A stretch of DNA of 51,146 nucleotides. It comes from an uncultured Dorea sp. (GTDB taxonomy: Bacteria; Bacillota; Clostridia; Lachnospirales; Lachnospiraceae). The translations under genes were made by a program, and so were the position numbers. Below the pieces are notes generated by a model. That model saw only the letters and a program-made list of their open reading frames with translations, was not told where the DNA came from and searched no databases. Every line of letters starts with the position of its first letter. The first letter of the stretch is position 1. The stretch is from positions 1 through 51,146 of the forward strand of contig UQRE01000015.1 in the NCBI GenBank assembly GCA_900543415.1, given 5' to 3'. Positions 27,197 through 36,324 of the stretch are shown one piece after another.

Positions 27197-28228
27197 TTAT
27201 GGCTGTACTAAAATTCTGTATGTATCTGGTAAAATTGCCTCTTCAAACGCTCTATCAATCTCTGCAAGCGGTACTCTGTCAGAAATCAGATCAGATACAT
27301 CTACAATCTTAGAAGACAACAGTCTAGATGCTGCTAAGAAGTCTTTCTTCTGTGGATTTACTGTTCCTGTAATGATCTGCTCTGAAGAATGTACTTTATT
27401 CGGGCTGATCTCAATCGGTTTATCCGGATGGAAAGATGTATAGAATACAGTTCTTCCAAGTTTTCCTGTCATCTGAACAGCCTGATCTGCAAGTGCTGCT
27501 ACTGGAACTGTACAGAATACAGCATCTGCGCCTCTTCCCTCTGTCAGTTTTTTAACCTCTTCAACTGCATCTACTTTACCGGAATTAACAAGTACGTCTG
27601 CTCCCATTTTCTTTGCAACTTCTAATCTCTTCTCATCAAGTTCACAAGCAATAACTCTTGCTCCTTTTAATTTTGCAAGCTGAATATGAAGTGCTCCCAT
27701 GATACCGATTCCGATTACTACTACGTCATTTCCAAGCTCAATCTGTCCATTTTCAATACTGTGAACACAGCAAGCTAATGGCTCTGTCAATGAAACGTGT
27801 GCAAGATCAGCATCGTCAGCAACCTTATAAACATCTGCTGCACTTACCATCATATACTCAGCAAGTCCGCCTGGTCCCATTGCACATTCCTGTGTCTCTG
27901 CGATAAATGATTTCACGCACTGGTTCTCATGACCATTTCTGCAGTAATAGCACTCACCACAAGAATTCAAAAGTCTGATTGCAACTTTATCGCCTGGTTT
28001 TACTCCTGCAACTTTCTTACCAACTGCTTCAACAACTCCTGATGCTTCGTGACCACCTGCAAATGGATAGCGGTTCATAACTCCTGTATAAAATCTCTGT
28101 TCAAGAGTACAAATTGCACAGGAATCAACTTTAACTAATACCTGTTTGTCATCTGGCTCTCTTTTCTGAGCCTCATGAAACACGATGTTTTTTTCGCCTT
28201 CTAACACTGCTACTTTAAATGTTTCCAT
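27197..28228 (-). CDS. Zinc-dependent medium-chain alcohol dehydrogenase
   Basis: A 343-residue MDR-family NAD(P)-dependent dehydrogenase, similar in layout to sorbitol and threonine dehydrogenases. Catalytic zinc ligands are Cys40, His60 and Glu61 (GGHEASG). The four structural zinc cysteines are at 90, 93, 96 and 104. The Rossmann fold has VVVIGIGIMGALHIQLAKLKGA. It should oxidise a secondary or polyol-type alcohol, or reduce the ketone. It follows the aldolase gene by 46 bases and precedes the regulator. Confidence 0.9.
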   Translation of the reverse strand: METFKVAVLEGEKNIVFHEAQKREPDDKQVLVKVDSCAICTLEQRFYTGVMNRYPFAGGHEASGVVEAVGKKVAGVKPGDKVAIRLLNSCGECYYCRNGHENQCVKSFIAETQECAMGPGGLAEYMMVSAADVYKVADDADLAHVSLTEPLACCVHSIENGQIELGNDVVVIGIGIMGALHIQLAKLKGARVIACELDEKRLEVAKKMGADVLVNSGKVDAVEEVKKLTEGRGADAVFCTVPVAALADQAVQMTGKLGRTVFYTSFHPDKPIEISPNKVHSSEQIITGTVNPQKKDFLAASRLLSSKIVDVSDLISDRVPLAEIDRAFEEAILPDTYRILVQP

Positions 28229-28274
28229 TTCTTTATCTCTCCTTTTTTATTTTTTAATCTCAAAAACAAAATTC

Positions 28275-29072
28275 TTAGTAAATTTTGTTCATTTCTTTCA
28301 TAGCTGCTTCTACGCTGCAATCTTCGTGAATCAGTTTTGCGATTGCTGCTGTATATCCAACTGGATTTTCATGTCCCCAGATGTTTCTTCCCATTGCAAT
28401 ACCTGCTCCGCCAACTTCCAAAGCATCTTTGATTTCCTGAAGAAGCTGTTCTACCGGAACTTTCTTTGCTCCACCTAAGATAACAACTGGTTTATATGTA
28501 GCATCTACTAATTTCTTGAAGCTGTCCTGATCGCCTGTGTATACGCTCTTAACAAAGTCTGCACCAAGCTCTACGCTCTGACGACATGCAAATGTGATAT
28601 TTTCTGGTGTTCTGGAATCTTCTGCTGGCTCAAATCCTCTTGGAAGTGCCTCTGCAAGTACCGGAACGCCCCATTTGTGCATATCCATACATACCTTTGT
28701 CAAATTGCTGAGAACATCATTCTCAAATTTAGATCCTGGGAAGCTCATTGTGATTACTGCGTCTGCTCCCATGCGAACGATATCTTCTGCATTTACTGTA
28801 ATCTGCATTGGTTTTGATTTATCTCCAAGGAAAGATACGCCACCATCTGCTCTTACGATGATACCTTTTCCAAGGAAAGAGTCAGTCAAGTACTCTGCCA
28901 TACCTACAGTTGAAAGGAAAGCGTCTGCTCCTGCTGCTGCAATCTCTCTAACTAATTTCTTTGGATCATTAAGTGCCGGCAATGTATTGAAATTTGCTGC
29001 ATGGTCCATTGCCATGATAAATGTCTTTCCATCTGGGTTAAAAATGTGATTCATTCTTGCTGTTGTGTTCAT
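28275..29072 (-). CDS. DhnA/LsrF-type class I aldolase
   Basis: A 265-residue (beta/alpha)8 aldolase of the FbaB/DhnA/LsrF family. The Schiff-base lysine is most likely Lys175 in GADFVKSVYTGD. The phosphate-binding region GVGGAGIAMGRNIWG-like appears as EVGGAGIAMGRNIW. It should cleave or form a carbon-carbon bond in a keto compound, often phosphorylated. No kinase for a sugar substrate is encoded nearby, so the substrate is not obvious. It has its own promoter and repeat-rich control region upstream. Confidence 0.85.
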   Translation of the reverse strand: MNTTARMNHIFNPDGKTFIMAMDHAANFNTLPALNDPKKLVREIAAAGADAFLSTVGMAEYLTDSFLGKGIIVRADGGVSFLGDKSKPMQITVNAEDIVRMGADAVITMSFPGSKFENDVLSNLTKVCMDMHKWGVPVLAEALPRGFEPAEDSRTPENITFACRQSVELGADFVKSVYTGDQDSFKKLVDATYKPVVILGGAKKVPVEQLLQEIKDALEVGGAGIAMGRNIWGHENPVGYTAAIAKLIHEDCSVEAAMKEMNKIY

Positions 29073-29097
29073 TTTTTTACTTCCTTTCTTTCTGTTA

Positions 29098-29166
29098 CTT
29101 TTGTAATATGTTTGTTCCTTTTGTATTACTTTTGCCCATTATATAATCTTTTGTAACATACGTCAA
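29098..29166 (-). promoter_or_regulatory. Promoter and candidate SorC operators before the aldolase
   Basis: On the minus strand TTGACG (29161-29166) and TATAAT (29138-29143) are 17 bases apart. TACAAAAG boxes lie at 29148-29155 (in the spacer), 29118-29125 and 29098-29105, with a variant at 29129-29136. A block including TTGATAATATTGCATAATT lies further upstream. The whole arrangement is repeated before the iron dehydrogenase gene. Confidence 0.7.
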
Positions 29167-29235
29167 TATATTCAAATCAGAATTTTTCTTTTTGATAATA
29201 TTGCATAATTTAACAGATTCATTTTTAGTACTTTT

Positions 29236-30414
29236 TTACACCTTAGGGTAGGTTCCATCGTAGCATTCTGTATACAATGCCACTCCTTTTTCAGCTGTCA
29301 TTTCTGCCGGTGATACAACTGTTGCAAATGCAGGAAGAGAAATCTCTGCCCATACTTTTGCAGCTTCCATGTATTCTTCTCTGTCAATCTCAAACTCTTT
29401 GAAGCATGTTTTAAGATTTAATTTCTTCATAAGACCGAATAAGTGATCAATTAAAGCTTGTGTCAATTCTTTATCTGTCCCTTTGTATCCCAATCTTCTT
29501 GCAATCGTCGCATAGGATGGATGTACACCCACATATTTCATAGTATATGGAAGCATAAGGCCACAAATGTTACCATGTGCAAAAGAAAATGCTGGTCCCG
29601 GATGGTCATAAGAGTGCGCTAATCCTGTACAAGAGTTCGTAATTGCCACTCCTGCAAGGCCTGATGCGATGTGCATTTTCTCTCTTGCCGCTTTCTTTTC
29701 TTCTGTCATTTCGCCTTCTTTTGCTGCTGCTTCCAAATTTTCCAAAATATCAACTGCCGCCTCCATAGCAATTGCTCTTGTCATAGCAGAAGCATTCATT
29801 GCAGTACTAGCTTCAATAGAATGTGTCAGTGCATCCAGCCCTGTTGCCACTGTAATAGAAGTTGGCAGTGAATCTGTCATATCTGCATCTAAAATTGCAT
29901 AATGCGGAATAATCGTATTGTCTAACAGAAGCTTCTTCGTCTTTGTCTCTGGATCAATAAATACAGCACAAGATGTTGTCTCAGAACCTGTTCCGCTCGT
30001 TGTCGGAACTGCAACATGAACCGCTTTTTTTCCAAGTGCCGGAAGCGCATATGGAATTGTCGCTTCTTCAAAAGACATTTCCGGATTCTCATAAAATAAA
30101 TGAATTGCTTTTGCTGTATCAAGAACACTTCCTCCACCGATTGCCAGAATCATATCTGGTTCAAATTCACGAACTTCATCCATACAACGGAAAATATCTT
30201 CGATATATGGCTCATTTCTAATCTGTGCAATGTAACGAAGCTCTGCTCCCGATTCCTCTGCTAACTTCTCAATCTCTGCCTTCAACTGATCATTCAGGCT
30301 TCGTCCACCGCGCACAACGCCAATTCTTTTCTTCCCCAGTGTTGCAAAAAACTCGATAGAACCGCAACCTGTAATAAACTGAGGCATATAAAGCCGATTG
30401 TAATTTTGATTCAT
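29236..30414 (-). CDS. Iron-containing alcohol dehydrogenase
   Basis: A 392-residue group III metal-dependent alcohol dehydrogenase. The N-terminal Rossmann part has LAIGGGSVLDTAKA. The C-terminal metal-binding helices give GLDALTHSIEA, LAHSYDHP and FAHGNICGLMLPY, with the expected Asp/His ligands. It interconverts an alcohol and an aldehyde or ketone with NAD(P). It is the first gene of the cluster. The 163-base gap to the aldolase gene holds the second promoter, so the two may be made from separate but co-regulated transcripts. Confidence 0.92.
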   Translation of the reverse strand: MNQNYNRLYMPQFITGCGSIEFFATLGKKRIGVVRGGRSLNDQLKAEIEKLAEESGAELRYIAQIRNEPYIEDIFRCMDEVREFEPDMILAIGGGSVLDTAKAIHLFYENPEMSFEEATIPYALPALGKKAVHVAVPTTSGTGSETTSCAVFIDPETKTKKLLLDNTIIPHYAILDADMTDSLPTSITVATGLDALTHSIEASTAMNASAMTRAIAMEAAVDILENLEAAAKEGEMTEEKKAAREKMHIASGLAGVAITNSCTGLAHSYDHPGPAFSFAHGNICGLMLPYTMKYVGVHPSYATIARRLGYKGTDKELTQALIDHLFGLMKKLNLKTCFKEFEIDREEYMEAAKVWAEISLPAFATVVSPAEMTAEKGVALYTECYDGTYPKV

Positions 30415-30437
30415 ATCCTTCTCTCCTTTTCCCGTTA

Positions 30438-30512
30438 CTTTTGTAATACTTCCATTCCTTTTGTATTACAATTACTTTTGCCCATTGTATAATCTTTTGT
30501 AACATTTATCAA
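30438..30512 (-). promoter_or_regulatory. Promoter and candidate SorC operators before the iron ADH
   Basis: On the minus strand TTGATA (30507-30512) and TACAAT (30484-30489) are 17 bases apart. TACAAAAG boxes lie at 30494-30501, 30458-30465 and 30438-30445, with a variant at 30475-30482. It differs from the aldolase control region mainly by a 6-base insertion. Confidence 0.7.
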
Positions 30513-30655
30513 TAGTTTATTTTCCTATTTTTATTTTTTGATAACATTGCACAATTAAAGAGCCCGTTTTTTGGTATTTATTTTTCTTGAGTTTTTTAAT
30601 TCTGCTATGCTATGTTTGTATTAAAGATAGAAAACATCTACAGGAGAAATAAAAA

Positions 30656-31273
30656 ATGCGTTATAAAACAATGATTTTTGATATCGACGGAACATTGACA
30701 GACAGCGCTGCCGCCATTCTATATGCACTCAAACAGGCTGTATTAAAAATAACCGGAAAAGATTACGATGAAAAAGAGTTGCGATTCGCTCTTGGCGTAC
30801 CAAGTCATCTCGCCATGAAAAAATTGACTGGTGAGCACTGGGTAGAAGCTATGGCAATCGGACAGAATTATTATCAAGAAGGATTAAAAAGCATTCATCT
30901 TTTTGACGGAATTGAAGATACGATTAAAAAATTGCATGAAAAAGGCACGCAGCTTGGAATTGTAACTTCCAAGTCGCGCGCCGAATTTCAGCGTTCTTTT
31001 TTTAATTATTCCATTCATCTGTATTTTTCGCACATCATCTGTCAGGACGACATGCCTTACCACAAGCCAGATCCGCAGCCTTTGCTAGCATGCGCCAAAC
31101 TCTTTGAAACGGAGCTTCCGCTTGTCCTCTACATAGGCGATACGATTTCAGACAGTATTTGCGCAAAAAATGCCGGTATTGATTTTGCTCTCGCTGGTTG
31201 GGGGTGTCCGGATCACGAAGCTGTTCCTTCGGATATTCTCCTTCATAATCCAAGTGAATTGTTGTCTCTTTAA
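30656..31273 (+). CDS. HAD-superfamily hydrolase, phosphoglycolate phosphatase-like
   Basis: A 205-residue HAD phosphatase. Motif I is DIDGTLTDS (nucleophile and acid/base Asp), motif II the Thr/Ser in IVTSKSR, motif III a conserved Lys and motif IV GDTISD. A helical cap lies between motifs I and II, as in Gph and beta-phosphoglucomutase-like enzymes. The start follows AGGAGA. The substrate is unknown. It is divergent from the selenoprotein cluster, and its stop overlaps the stop of the convergent GreA/GreB gene. Confidence 0.87.
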   Translation: MRYKTMIFDIDGTLTDSAAAILYALKQAVLKITGKDYDEKELRFALGVPSHLAMKKLTGEHWVEAMAIGQNYYQEGLKSIHLFDGIEDTIKKLHEKGTQLGIVTSKSRAEFQRSFFNYSIHLYFSHIICQDDMPYHKPDPQPLLACAKLFETELPLVLYIGDTISDSICAKNAGIDFALAGWGCPDHEAVPSDILLHNPSELLSL

Positions 31274-31770
31274 TACTTCCTCAATGTATCATGGCTGTCA
31301 TCCGTTGTGTTTTCTATCTTTCTGATCACTACATAATAACCACTGTCTCCGGCTTTAACAAAGACACGGTCACCAACTTTATGTCCTTTTAAGGCTTTGC
31401 CAAGCGGGGACTCAATACTGATAAGCCCTTGTAGTGAATTACCGCGCACACTTGTCACAAGACGGTAACTCTCTATCTCGTCATCATCTTCAAAATACAC
31501 ATCAACTGTATTATTAATTCCTACTTCATCTTCTCTCGACTCATCCGACACAATCTGCGCATATTTCAACATTTTCTCTAAATAGCGAATGCGGCTCTCA
31601 TTGCGATTCTTATCTTGCTTCGCTGCTTTATACTCAAAATTCTCACTCAAGTCACCTTGCGCTCTTGCTTCTTTTACTGCTTCAAGTTCTTTCTTACGAA
31701 CAACAAGCTTGCGGTACTCAATCTCTTCTTTAATCTTCTCTACATCACTTCTGGTCAATTTTTCTCCCAT
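31270..31770 (-). CDS. GreA/GreB-family transcript cleavage factor
   Basis: A 166-residue protein. The N-terminal coiled-coil hairpin carries the acidic tip GDLSENFEYKAAK. The C-terminal FKBP-like domain has SPLGKALKGHKVGDRVFV. It rescues backtracked RNA polymerase by stimulating RNA cleavage. It may be a paralogue rather than the main GreA, since the C-terminus ends in an unusual polar tail. Its 3' end overlaps the HAD gene by 4 bases. Confidence 0.85.
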   Translation of the reverse strand: MGEKLTRSDVEKIKEEIEYRKLVVRKKELEAVKEARAQGDLSENFEYKAAKQDKNRNESRIRYLEKMLKYAQIVSDESREDEVGINNTVDVYFEDDDEIESYRLVTSVRGNSLQGLISIESPLGKALKGHKVGDRVFVKAGDSGYYVVIRKIENTTDDSHDTLRKY

Positions 31771-31796
31771 GCTAAACTCCCTATGATTCCACTAAA

Positions 31797-32660
31797 TTAT
31801 TTCCAGTATTTATTCAGCCATTCCTGCACAGTCTCCTCAGATGCTGAAAACTTATCGTGAACTTTTGTCTGTGTTTCTTCCCGAGACATTCCAAGCTCCT
31901 GCAGCATTTCTATAATCGCCTTAACACCTTCTTCTCTGCCATCGCTAACTCCCTGACGCCATCCACTGTTCATCATATGTTGATAATCCCTTAGTGCTTT
32001 TTGCCTTTCTTCATATTCCATTCGTTTTTCTTCATCAGCGCTAAGCTCCACTAATCGGTCATATGCTTTCTGTGTATATTCATTTCCTTCTGCTGCCATT
32101 TCCAATTCCTCCTTATCTGTAGCATTAAAGAACCGTGCCCATTTTAAAAGTTCTGTCTCCGGATAATCATATTTTTCAAGTTTGGGAAGCTCTAATACAT
32201 GAATCTCAAACTTATCAGAATATTGAAGCCGACGATTATCTTCCCATATATGGAATCTGGAGTAATATTCCTCATCATCAAATAACTTTAAATCCAGAAT
32301 ACCAACATGAATGCACTTCTTTAACTGCCCATAATCTTCTCCCTAGTGAATCTGGTCAACATACATTTTACTTAAATAAAACAAGGAACGCTCCGCCCAG
32401 TAATCATATGCAATTACCTGTATTTCAACGTCCACCTGCGACTCGTCCTGCAGCATAACCCGTACATCCAAAATGCCAAACTTATCGTCCTTATGCTGCT
32501 TTCTCAAATATGTCGGCAACAATTTTGTCCAAAGAATCATATCCGGCGCCACGCCTAGAATAGCTGAAAGAAACCCTCTTCTCACATACTCATCACTCAA
32601 CAATTCTTTGAAACAAAAATCCACTTTAGGTTTCATAATAAAAAAATCTTTCGTACCCAT
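31797..32660 (-). pseudogene. Rpn-family PD-(D/E)XK nuclease gene with amber codon
   Basis: One frame runs from an ATG at 32660 (GGAAGGAG upstream) to 31797 with a single TAG at 32343-32345 after about 105 codons. Both parts are in the same frame and fit one Rpn/transposase-like nuclease of about 287 residues. The first half has MKPKVDFCFKELLSDE and the D...E-x-Q nuclease core (GILDVRV, DVEIQV). The second half has the helical C-terminus with GWRQGVSDGREEG. The intervening region (32106-32342) is open. An intact protein needs readthrough, so this is probably a recent loss. Confidence 0.8.
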
Positions 32661-32887
32661 ACTATACTCCTTCCCGCAGGAAAGAAGTATTAATATTAAA
32701 TACAAAGAACAAGTATACTATTATTATAAATATAAGCTTAAAAATATACAACTGCTTTCCCACCATATGTTATTTTGATTTGTATTTCTTGGAATTCTAT
32801 GGCTGAATCGCCTGTGACCTATATAAGACGGATCGAATTAGAATTCTTAGATAGGTTTATTATAATATAGAGATACCAAAAAGACAA

Positions 32888-32922
32888 GAAAAAAGAAAAG
32901 AGAAGTTTAGTAACAACCTCTC
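32888..32922 (-). terminator. VanZ gene terminator
   Basis: On the minus strand GAGAGGTT pairs with AAACTTCTC over 8 bp with one G-U (32900-32922), followed by a T-rich run. Confidence 0.6.
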
Positions 32923-32935
32923 CTTCCTCACATTA

Positions 32936-33604
32936 TTAAAACAATAAATACGGATTATATAAAAGGAACTTTCCCGCCATAGCAAGCAATAAATACGCCA
33001 TTGCCCGTCCTTTCACATATGTCTTTGGAAGACGTATTTCACCGGTAGAAACCACCAGTTCCAAATCATCAATCTCTACAGTCTCTGTTTTCAAATGCAC
33101 ACCGAAGATTTTAGTAAATATTTTCCAAACAAGATAGCCAACCAGGGTTCCGAGAATATTCGCAGTCAAATCATCAATATCCAAAGCACGGAAGTTAAAA
33201 AGCTGTGAAATCTCAATAAGCATAGAAAACATTGCTCCTACGAGCACCGTCTTTCCCACACTTCTACACTCTTTCCAGATAAAAGGAAGAAGAAAACCAA
33301 GCGGCATACACATAACAATATTTAACACATAGCCGATCCCCACCTCAGCAAAAGGATTCAAATTGATTCCTCCTGATAAGAGGGGCGTATCCGTCCGAAG
33401 TACATCCGCCAAAAGTCCGATTCCGGTAACTTCATATACCATCCACACATACACAAGAAATATACATGTCCAGATCAGAGAAACAGCCTGACAATGTTTC
33501 CCACTCTTTCTCCCCTGATACACCAATACAAGCTGATATAACAGGCACGGTAAAAATACACATATCAAACTATATACTGTAAATATATTAAACATTCCCT
33601 CCAT
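32936..33604 (-). CDS. VanZ-family membrane protein
   Basis: A 222-residue membrane protein with about five hydrophobic segments. The VanZ-family core is visible as LNIVMCMPLGFLLPF, then IEISQLFNFRALDIDDLTANILGTLVGY. A soluble stretch with RLPKTYVKGRAM follows and a last hydrophobic segment ends the protein. VanZ gives low-level teicoplanin resistance in some enterococci, but chromosomal homologues are common and mostly of unknown role. GGAGGAG precedes the ATG. It stands alone with its own terminator. Confidence 0.85.
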   Translation of the reverse strand: MEGMFNIFTVYSLICVFLPCLLYQLVLVYQGRKSGKHCQAVSLIWTCIFLVYVWMVYEVTGIGLLADVLRTDTPLLSGGINLNPFAEVGIGYVLNIVMCMPLGFLLPFIWKECRSVGKTVLVGAMFSMLIEISQLFNFRALDIDDLTANILGTLVGYLVWKIFTKIFGVHLKTETVEIDDLELVVSTGEIRLPKTYVKGRAMAYLLLAMAGKFLLYNPYLLF

Positions 33605-33738
33605 AATTTCTTCTCCTCCTTCGAGATATCTGATGTTTCTATTATAGAAATGAAATCTTTATATTCTCGAAAGAAATTTATTAAGGAATTATGAATTTTA
33701 TTCTTTTTCACACCATGGTTGCAAGAAAACCATCTGAC

Positions 33739-34530
33739 TTATTCAGGAATCAGGCCATAATGTACCATCGCTTTATAAATCCCGTCATTCTCCACAGTAT
33801 CTGTCACGTACTCTGTATAAGGTTCCAACACTTTATCATGTTTTCCCATAGCAACCGCATGAGCGGCATATTCAAACATAGACAAATCATTGCTGCTATC
33901 ACCAAACACATATACCTCATCCTTGGAAATGCCGAGATGCTTCCTTATGTATTCAATGGCAGTCGCCTTACTATATCCCTTCTGAATACATTCATACATT
34001 CCGCCTCTGCGGTCAATAATTTCCATTCCATCTTCAATACAGGCAAAAAACTTCTCCGTCTCACAATGTTGATCTGTAAGAACCAAAATTTTATCATACT
34101 GAAAATTTTTCTTCTCTATTGTTTTCTCTGTTCCAAGTCCCATAGATGCCATATACCGCTTTGTACTTTCTACCGGTTCAAACCGACTAATGCGCTCCGA
34201 AAAATAAATGTCTTCTGTTCCTTCTAAAAACCCTTCCATCCGGTACTGTTCCATAGCTTCAATATAGCGAACACCCCGTTCATACGGAATATGACTTTCC
34301 ATCAACACTTCCTGCTTATAGACTAAATATGTTCCGCACCCACACAAATAGCCATCAAAATCTAAATTTTTGATCATTGTAGGAATACTGCAGATCGTGC
34401 GCCCGGTATTGATAAAAATCTCATGTCCTTGTTCTTTTACTTTTTTCAACGCTTCCACCGCACTTTCCGGTATCTCTCCCGTAAGTCCGCTGATCAATGT
34501 ATCATCAATATCGAAAAATAATGCTGCCAT
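33739..34530 (-). CDS. Cof-type HAD-superfamily hydrolase
   Basis: A 263-residue type IIB HAD phosphatase. Motif I is FFDIDDTLI, motif II is FINTGRT, and motif IV is VFGDSSNDLSMFEYA preceded by the conserved Lys in GYSKATAIEY. A large cap domain lies between motifs II and III, as in sugar-phosphate or cofactor phosphatases of the Cof/YbiV group. It lies 15 bases after the amidase gene and is probably in an operon with dapF and the amidase. Confidence 0.9.
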   Translation of the reverse strand: MAALFFDIDDTLISGLTGEIPESAVEALKKVKEQGHEIFINTGRTICSIPTMIKNLDFDGYLCGCGTYLVYKQEVLMESHIPYERGVRYIEAMEQYRMEGFLEGTEDIYFSERISRFEPVESTKRYMASMGLGTEKTIEKKNFQYDKILVLTDQHCETEKFFACIEDGMEIIDRRGGMYECIQKGYSKATAIEYIRKHLGISKDEVYVFGDSSNDLSMFEYAAHAVAMGKHDKVLEPYTEYVTDTVENDGIYKAMVHYGLIPE

Positions 34531-34545
34531 TATTTGTTATTCTCC

Positions 34546-35349
34546 TTATCTTGTAATTCCCAGATATGAATCCACTCCATTTGCAATTCCCTCTACAATT
34601 CGAAGCTGATATTCTTCTGTTGCCATTTTCTTATCTTCTTCCGGATTGGTCATATAACCCATTTCCACGATTGTTACCGGAACTTTAGCCCAGTTCACAC
34701 CGCTCATAGTATCCGTCTCCCACACTCGTTCTTTCTTCGCTCCGGTAGCTGCCACTGCACCATCAAGCACACACGAAGATAAAGCTTTACTTTTCTCATA
34801 CAGTTCTCCATTATATGGATTAGAAGCAGTCTGGCAAATGGTCATCATGCCATTAGCGCCGCTATTTTCCGCACCATTGGCATGGATACGGATAAATGCG
34901 TCTGCACCGGAAGAGTTCGCAACTTCCGCACGCTCTGCATTAGAGATATTCACATCAGAGGTTTCCCGAACCATGATTACCTCGTAGCCTCGATTTACAA
35001 GCTCTTCCTTAAGTTTCATAGATACTTCCAATGTCAGTTCGTGCTCCGGCTTACCTGTAGAAACACCGCTCGTTCCCGATGCGACCTTCGCCTTCACCTC
35101 AGACGCTCCCGGCCCTACCGGCTCTTTCTCACTATTTCCCTGCGCCTGATGTCCTGCATCAATGACAACAAGATAACCATTGGTTTTCGGTTCTTCAACC
35201 AATTCCTCCTCTTTCGTTTCTTCTGGTTTTTCTGTCTCAATCACAATATCTTCTGCCTTTTCTTTCGGCTCGACCTCCGGCTCTTCCTTTTTACCACATC
35301 CGGTTACTAATGCCGCAAATATGATTCCCAACAAAATTACTTTTTTCAT
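34546..35349 (-). CDS. N-acetylmuramoyl-L-alanine amidase lipoprotein
   Basis: A 267-residue lipoprotein. The signal peptide ends at LVTGC, so Cys18 should be lipidated. An acidic E/K/P-rich linker (about residues 20-57) leads into an Amidase_3 zinc hydrolase domain with zinc ligands in VIDAGHQ, PEHELTLEV and IRIHANG, and the catalytic Glu in VTIVEMGYMTN. It cleaves the stem peptide from glycan strands of peptidoglycan outside the membrane. It lies 14 bases downstream of dapF, linking cell-wall precursor synthesis and remodelling. Confidence 0.92.
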   Translation of the reverse strand: MKKVILLGIIFAALVTGCGKKEEPEVEPKEKAEDIVIETEKPEETKEEELVEEPKTNGYLVVIDAGHQAQGNSEKEPVGPGASEVKAKVASGTSGVSTGKPEHELTLEVSMKLKEELVNRGYEVIMVRETSDVNISNAERAEVANSSGADAFIRIHANGAENSGANGMMTICQTASNPYNGELYEKSKALSSCVLDGAVAATGAKKERVWETDTMSGVNWAKVPVTIVEMGYMTNPEEDKKMATEEYQLRIVEGIANGVDSYLGITR

Positions 35350-35363
35350 TTCCTAATCCCTCT

Positions 35364-36221
35364 TTATTTTACGATTCCAGAAAGATCGATTTCTCCATCA
35401 AATACTACTTCTGCCGGTCCTGTCATAAATACATGACCGTTTTCTTCATTCCACTCTATCATCAGATCGCCTCCTAGAAGCTTTACTGTCACGCTTCGCT
35501 TTGTCAATCCATTTAAAATACTGGCCACTGCTACTGCACATGCCCCTGTACCGCAGGCAAGGGTTTCACTCGAGCCACGTTCCCACACGCGCATCTCTAC
35601 CGTATGTTCATCCAGTACATGTGCAAACTCTGTATTGATCCTCTGTGGAAATCTCGGATGATTTTCAAACTTCGGACCGATTTTTTCAATCTCAAGCCCT
35701 TTCAGATCATCCATATATACAACAGTGTGTGGATTGCCCATAGACACACCCGTCATACGGTACTTTCTTCCATCCACAGCAATCTCTTCATCGATCACTT
35801 TTCCTACATCTTTATTGTCCATTGCGATTGGTATCTCTTCCGGCGCCAAATGCGGTTCTCCCATATCCACTTTGACAAGGCGTACTTTTCCATTTTCTAC
35901 CGTAAGATCCAGATATTTGATTCCTCCCAATGTTTCAACCGATATACGAGTCTTATCTGTCAATCCATAATCATACACATATTTTGCCACACAGCGAATT
36001 CCATTTCCACACATTTCTCCTCTGGAACCATCCGCATTATACATAACCATCTGAAAGTCCGCTGTCTCTGACGGGCAGATTAAGATTAACCCATCGGAAC
36101 CGATTCCAAAATTCCGGTTACTGACAAATTTTGCTACGGAAGACGGATTTTCCACCGTCTCTTTAAAGCAATTTACATATACATAATCATTTCCCAGTCC
36201 CTGCATTTTCGTAAATTTCAT
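35364..36221 (-). CDS. dapF: Diaminopimelate epimerase
   Basis: A 285-residue cytosolic enzyme converting LL- to meso-diaminopimelate for lysine and peptidoglycan. The two catalytic cysteines are in GEMCGNGIRC and LACGTGACA. The N-terminal KMQGLGNDYVYV is typical. The ATG at 36221 follows a GGAG site; the extra in-frame codons upstream are not conserved. It is the first gene of a three-gene unit with the amidase and the HAD hydrolase, and is divergent from pduL. Confidence 0.96.
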   Translation of the reverse strand: MKFTKMQGLGNDYVYVNCFKETVENPSSVAKFVSNRNFGIGSDGLILICPSETADFQMVMYNADGSRGEMCGNGIRCVAKYVYDYGLTDKTRISVETLGGIKYLDLTVENGKVRLVKVDMGEPHLAPEEIPIAMDNKDVGKVIDEEIAVDGRKYRMTGVSMGNPHTVVYMDDLKGLEIEKIGPKFENHPRFPQRINTEFAHVLDEHTVEMRVWERGSSETLACGTGACAVAVASILNGLTKRSVTVKLLGGDLMIEWNEENGHVFMTGPAEVVFDGEIDLSGIVK

Positions 36222-36324
36222 AGCAAGTTCTCCATTCTTTCTGTTTCTATCATTTCTCAATCAATTTCACCCAAAATTATATGCCATCCTGTAGGGAAAG
36301 TCAAAGATATCTGCGATCTTTTTA

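Noticed and set aside
30656..31273. HAD phosphatase as part of the selenium cluster
   Set aside because: It is on the opposite strand, lacks the repeated boxes close to its own start, and shares only the intergenic region, so a link is not supported.
32343..32345. TAG as a pyrrolysine codon in the Rpn-type gene
   Set aside because: No downstream element or pyl gene is seen, the family has no known pyrrolysine, and a single nonsense change explains it better.
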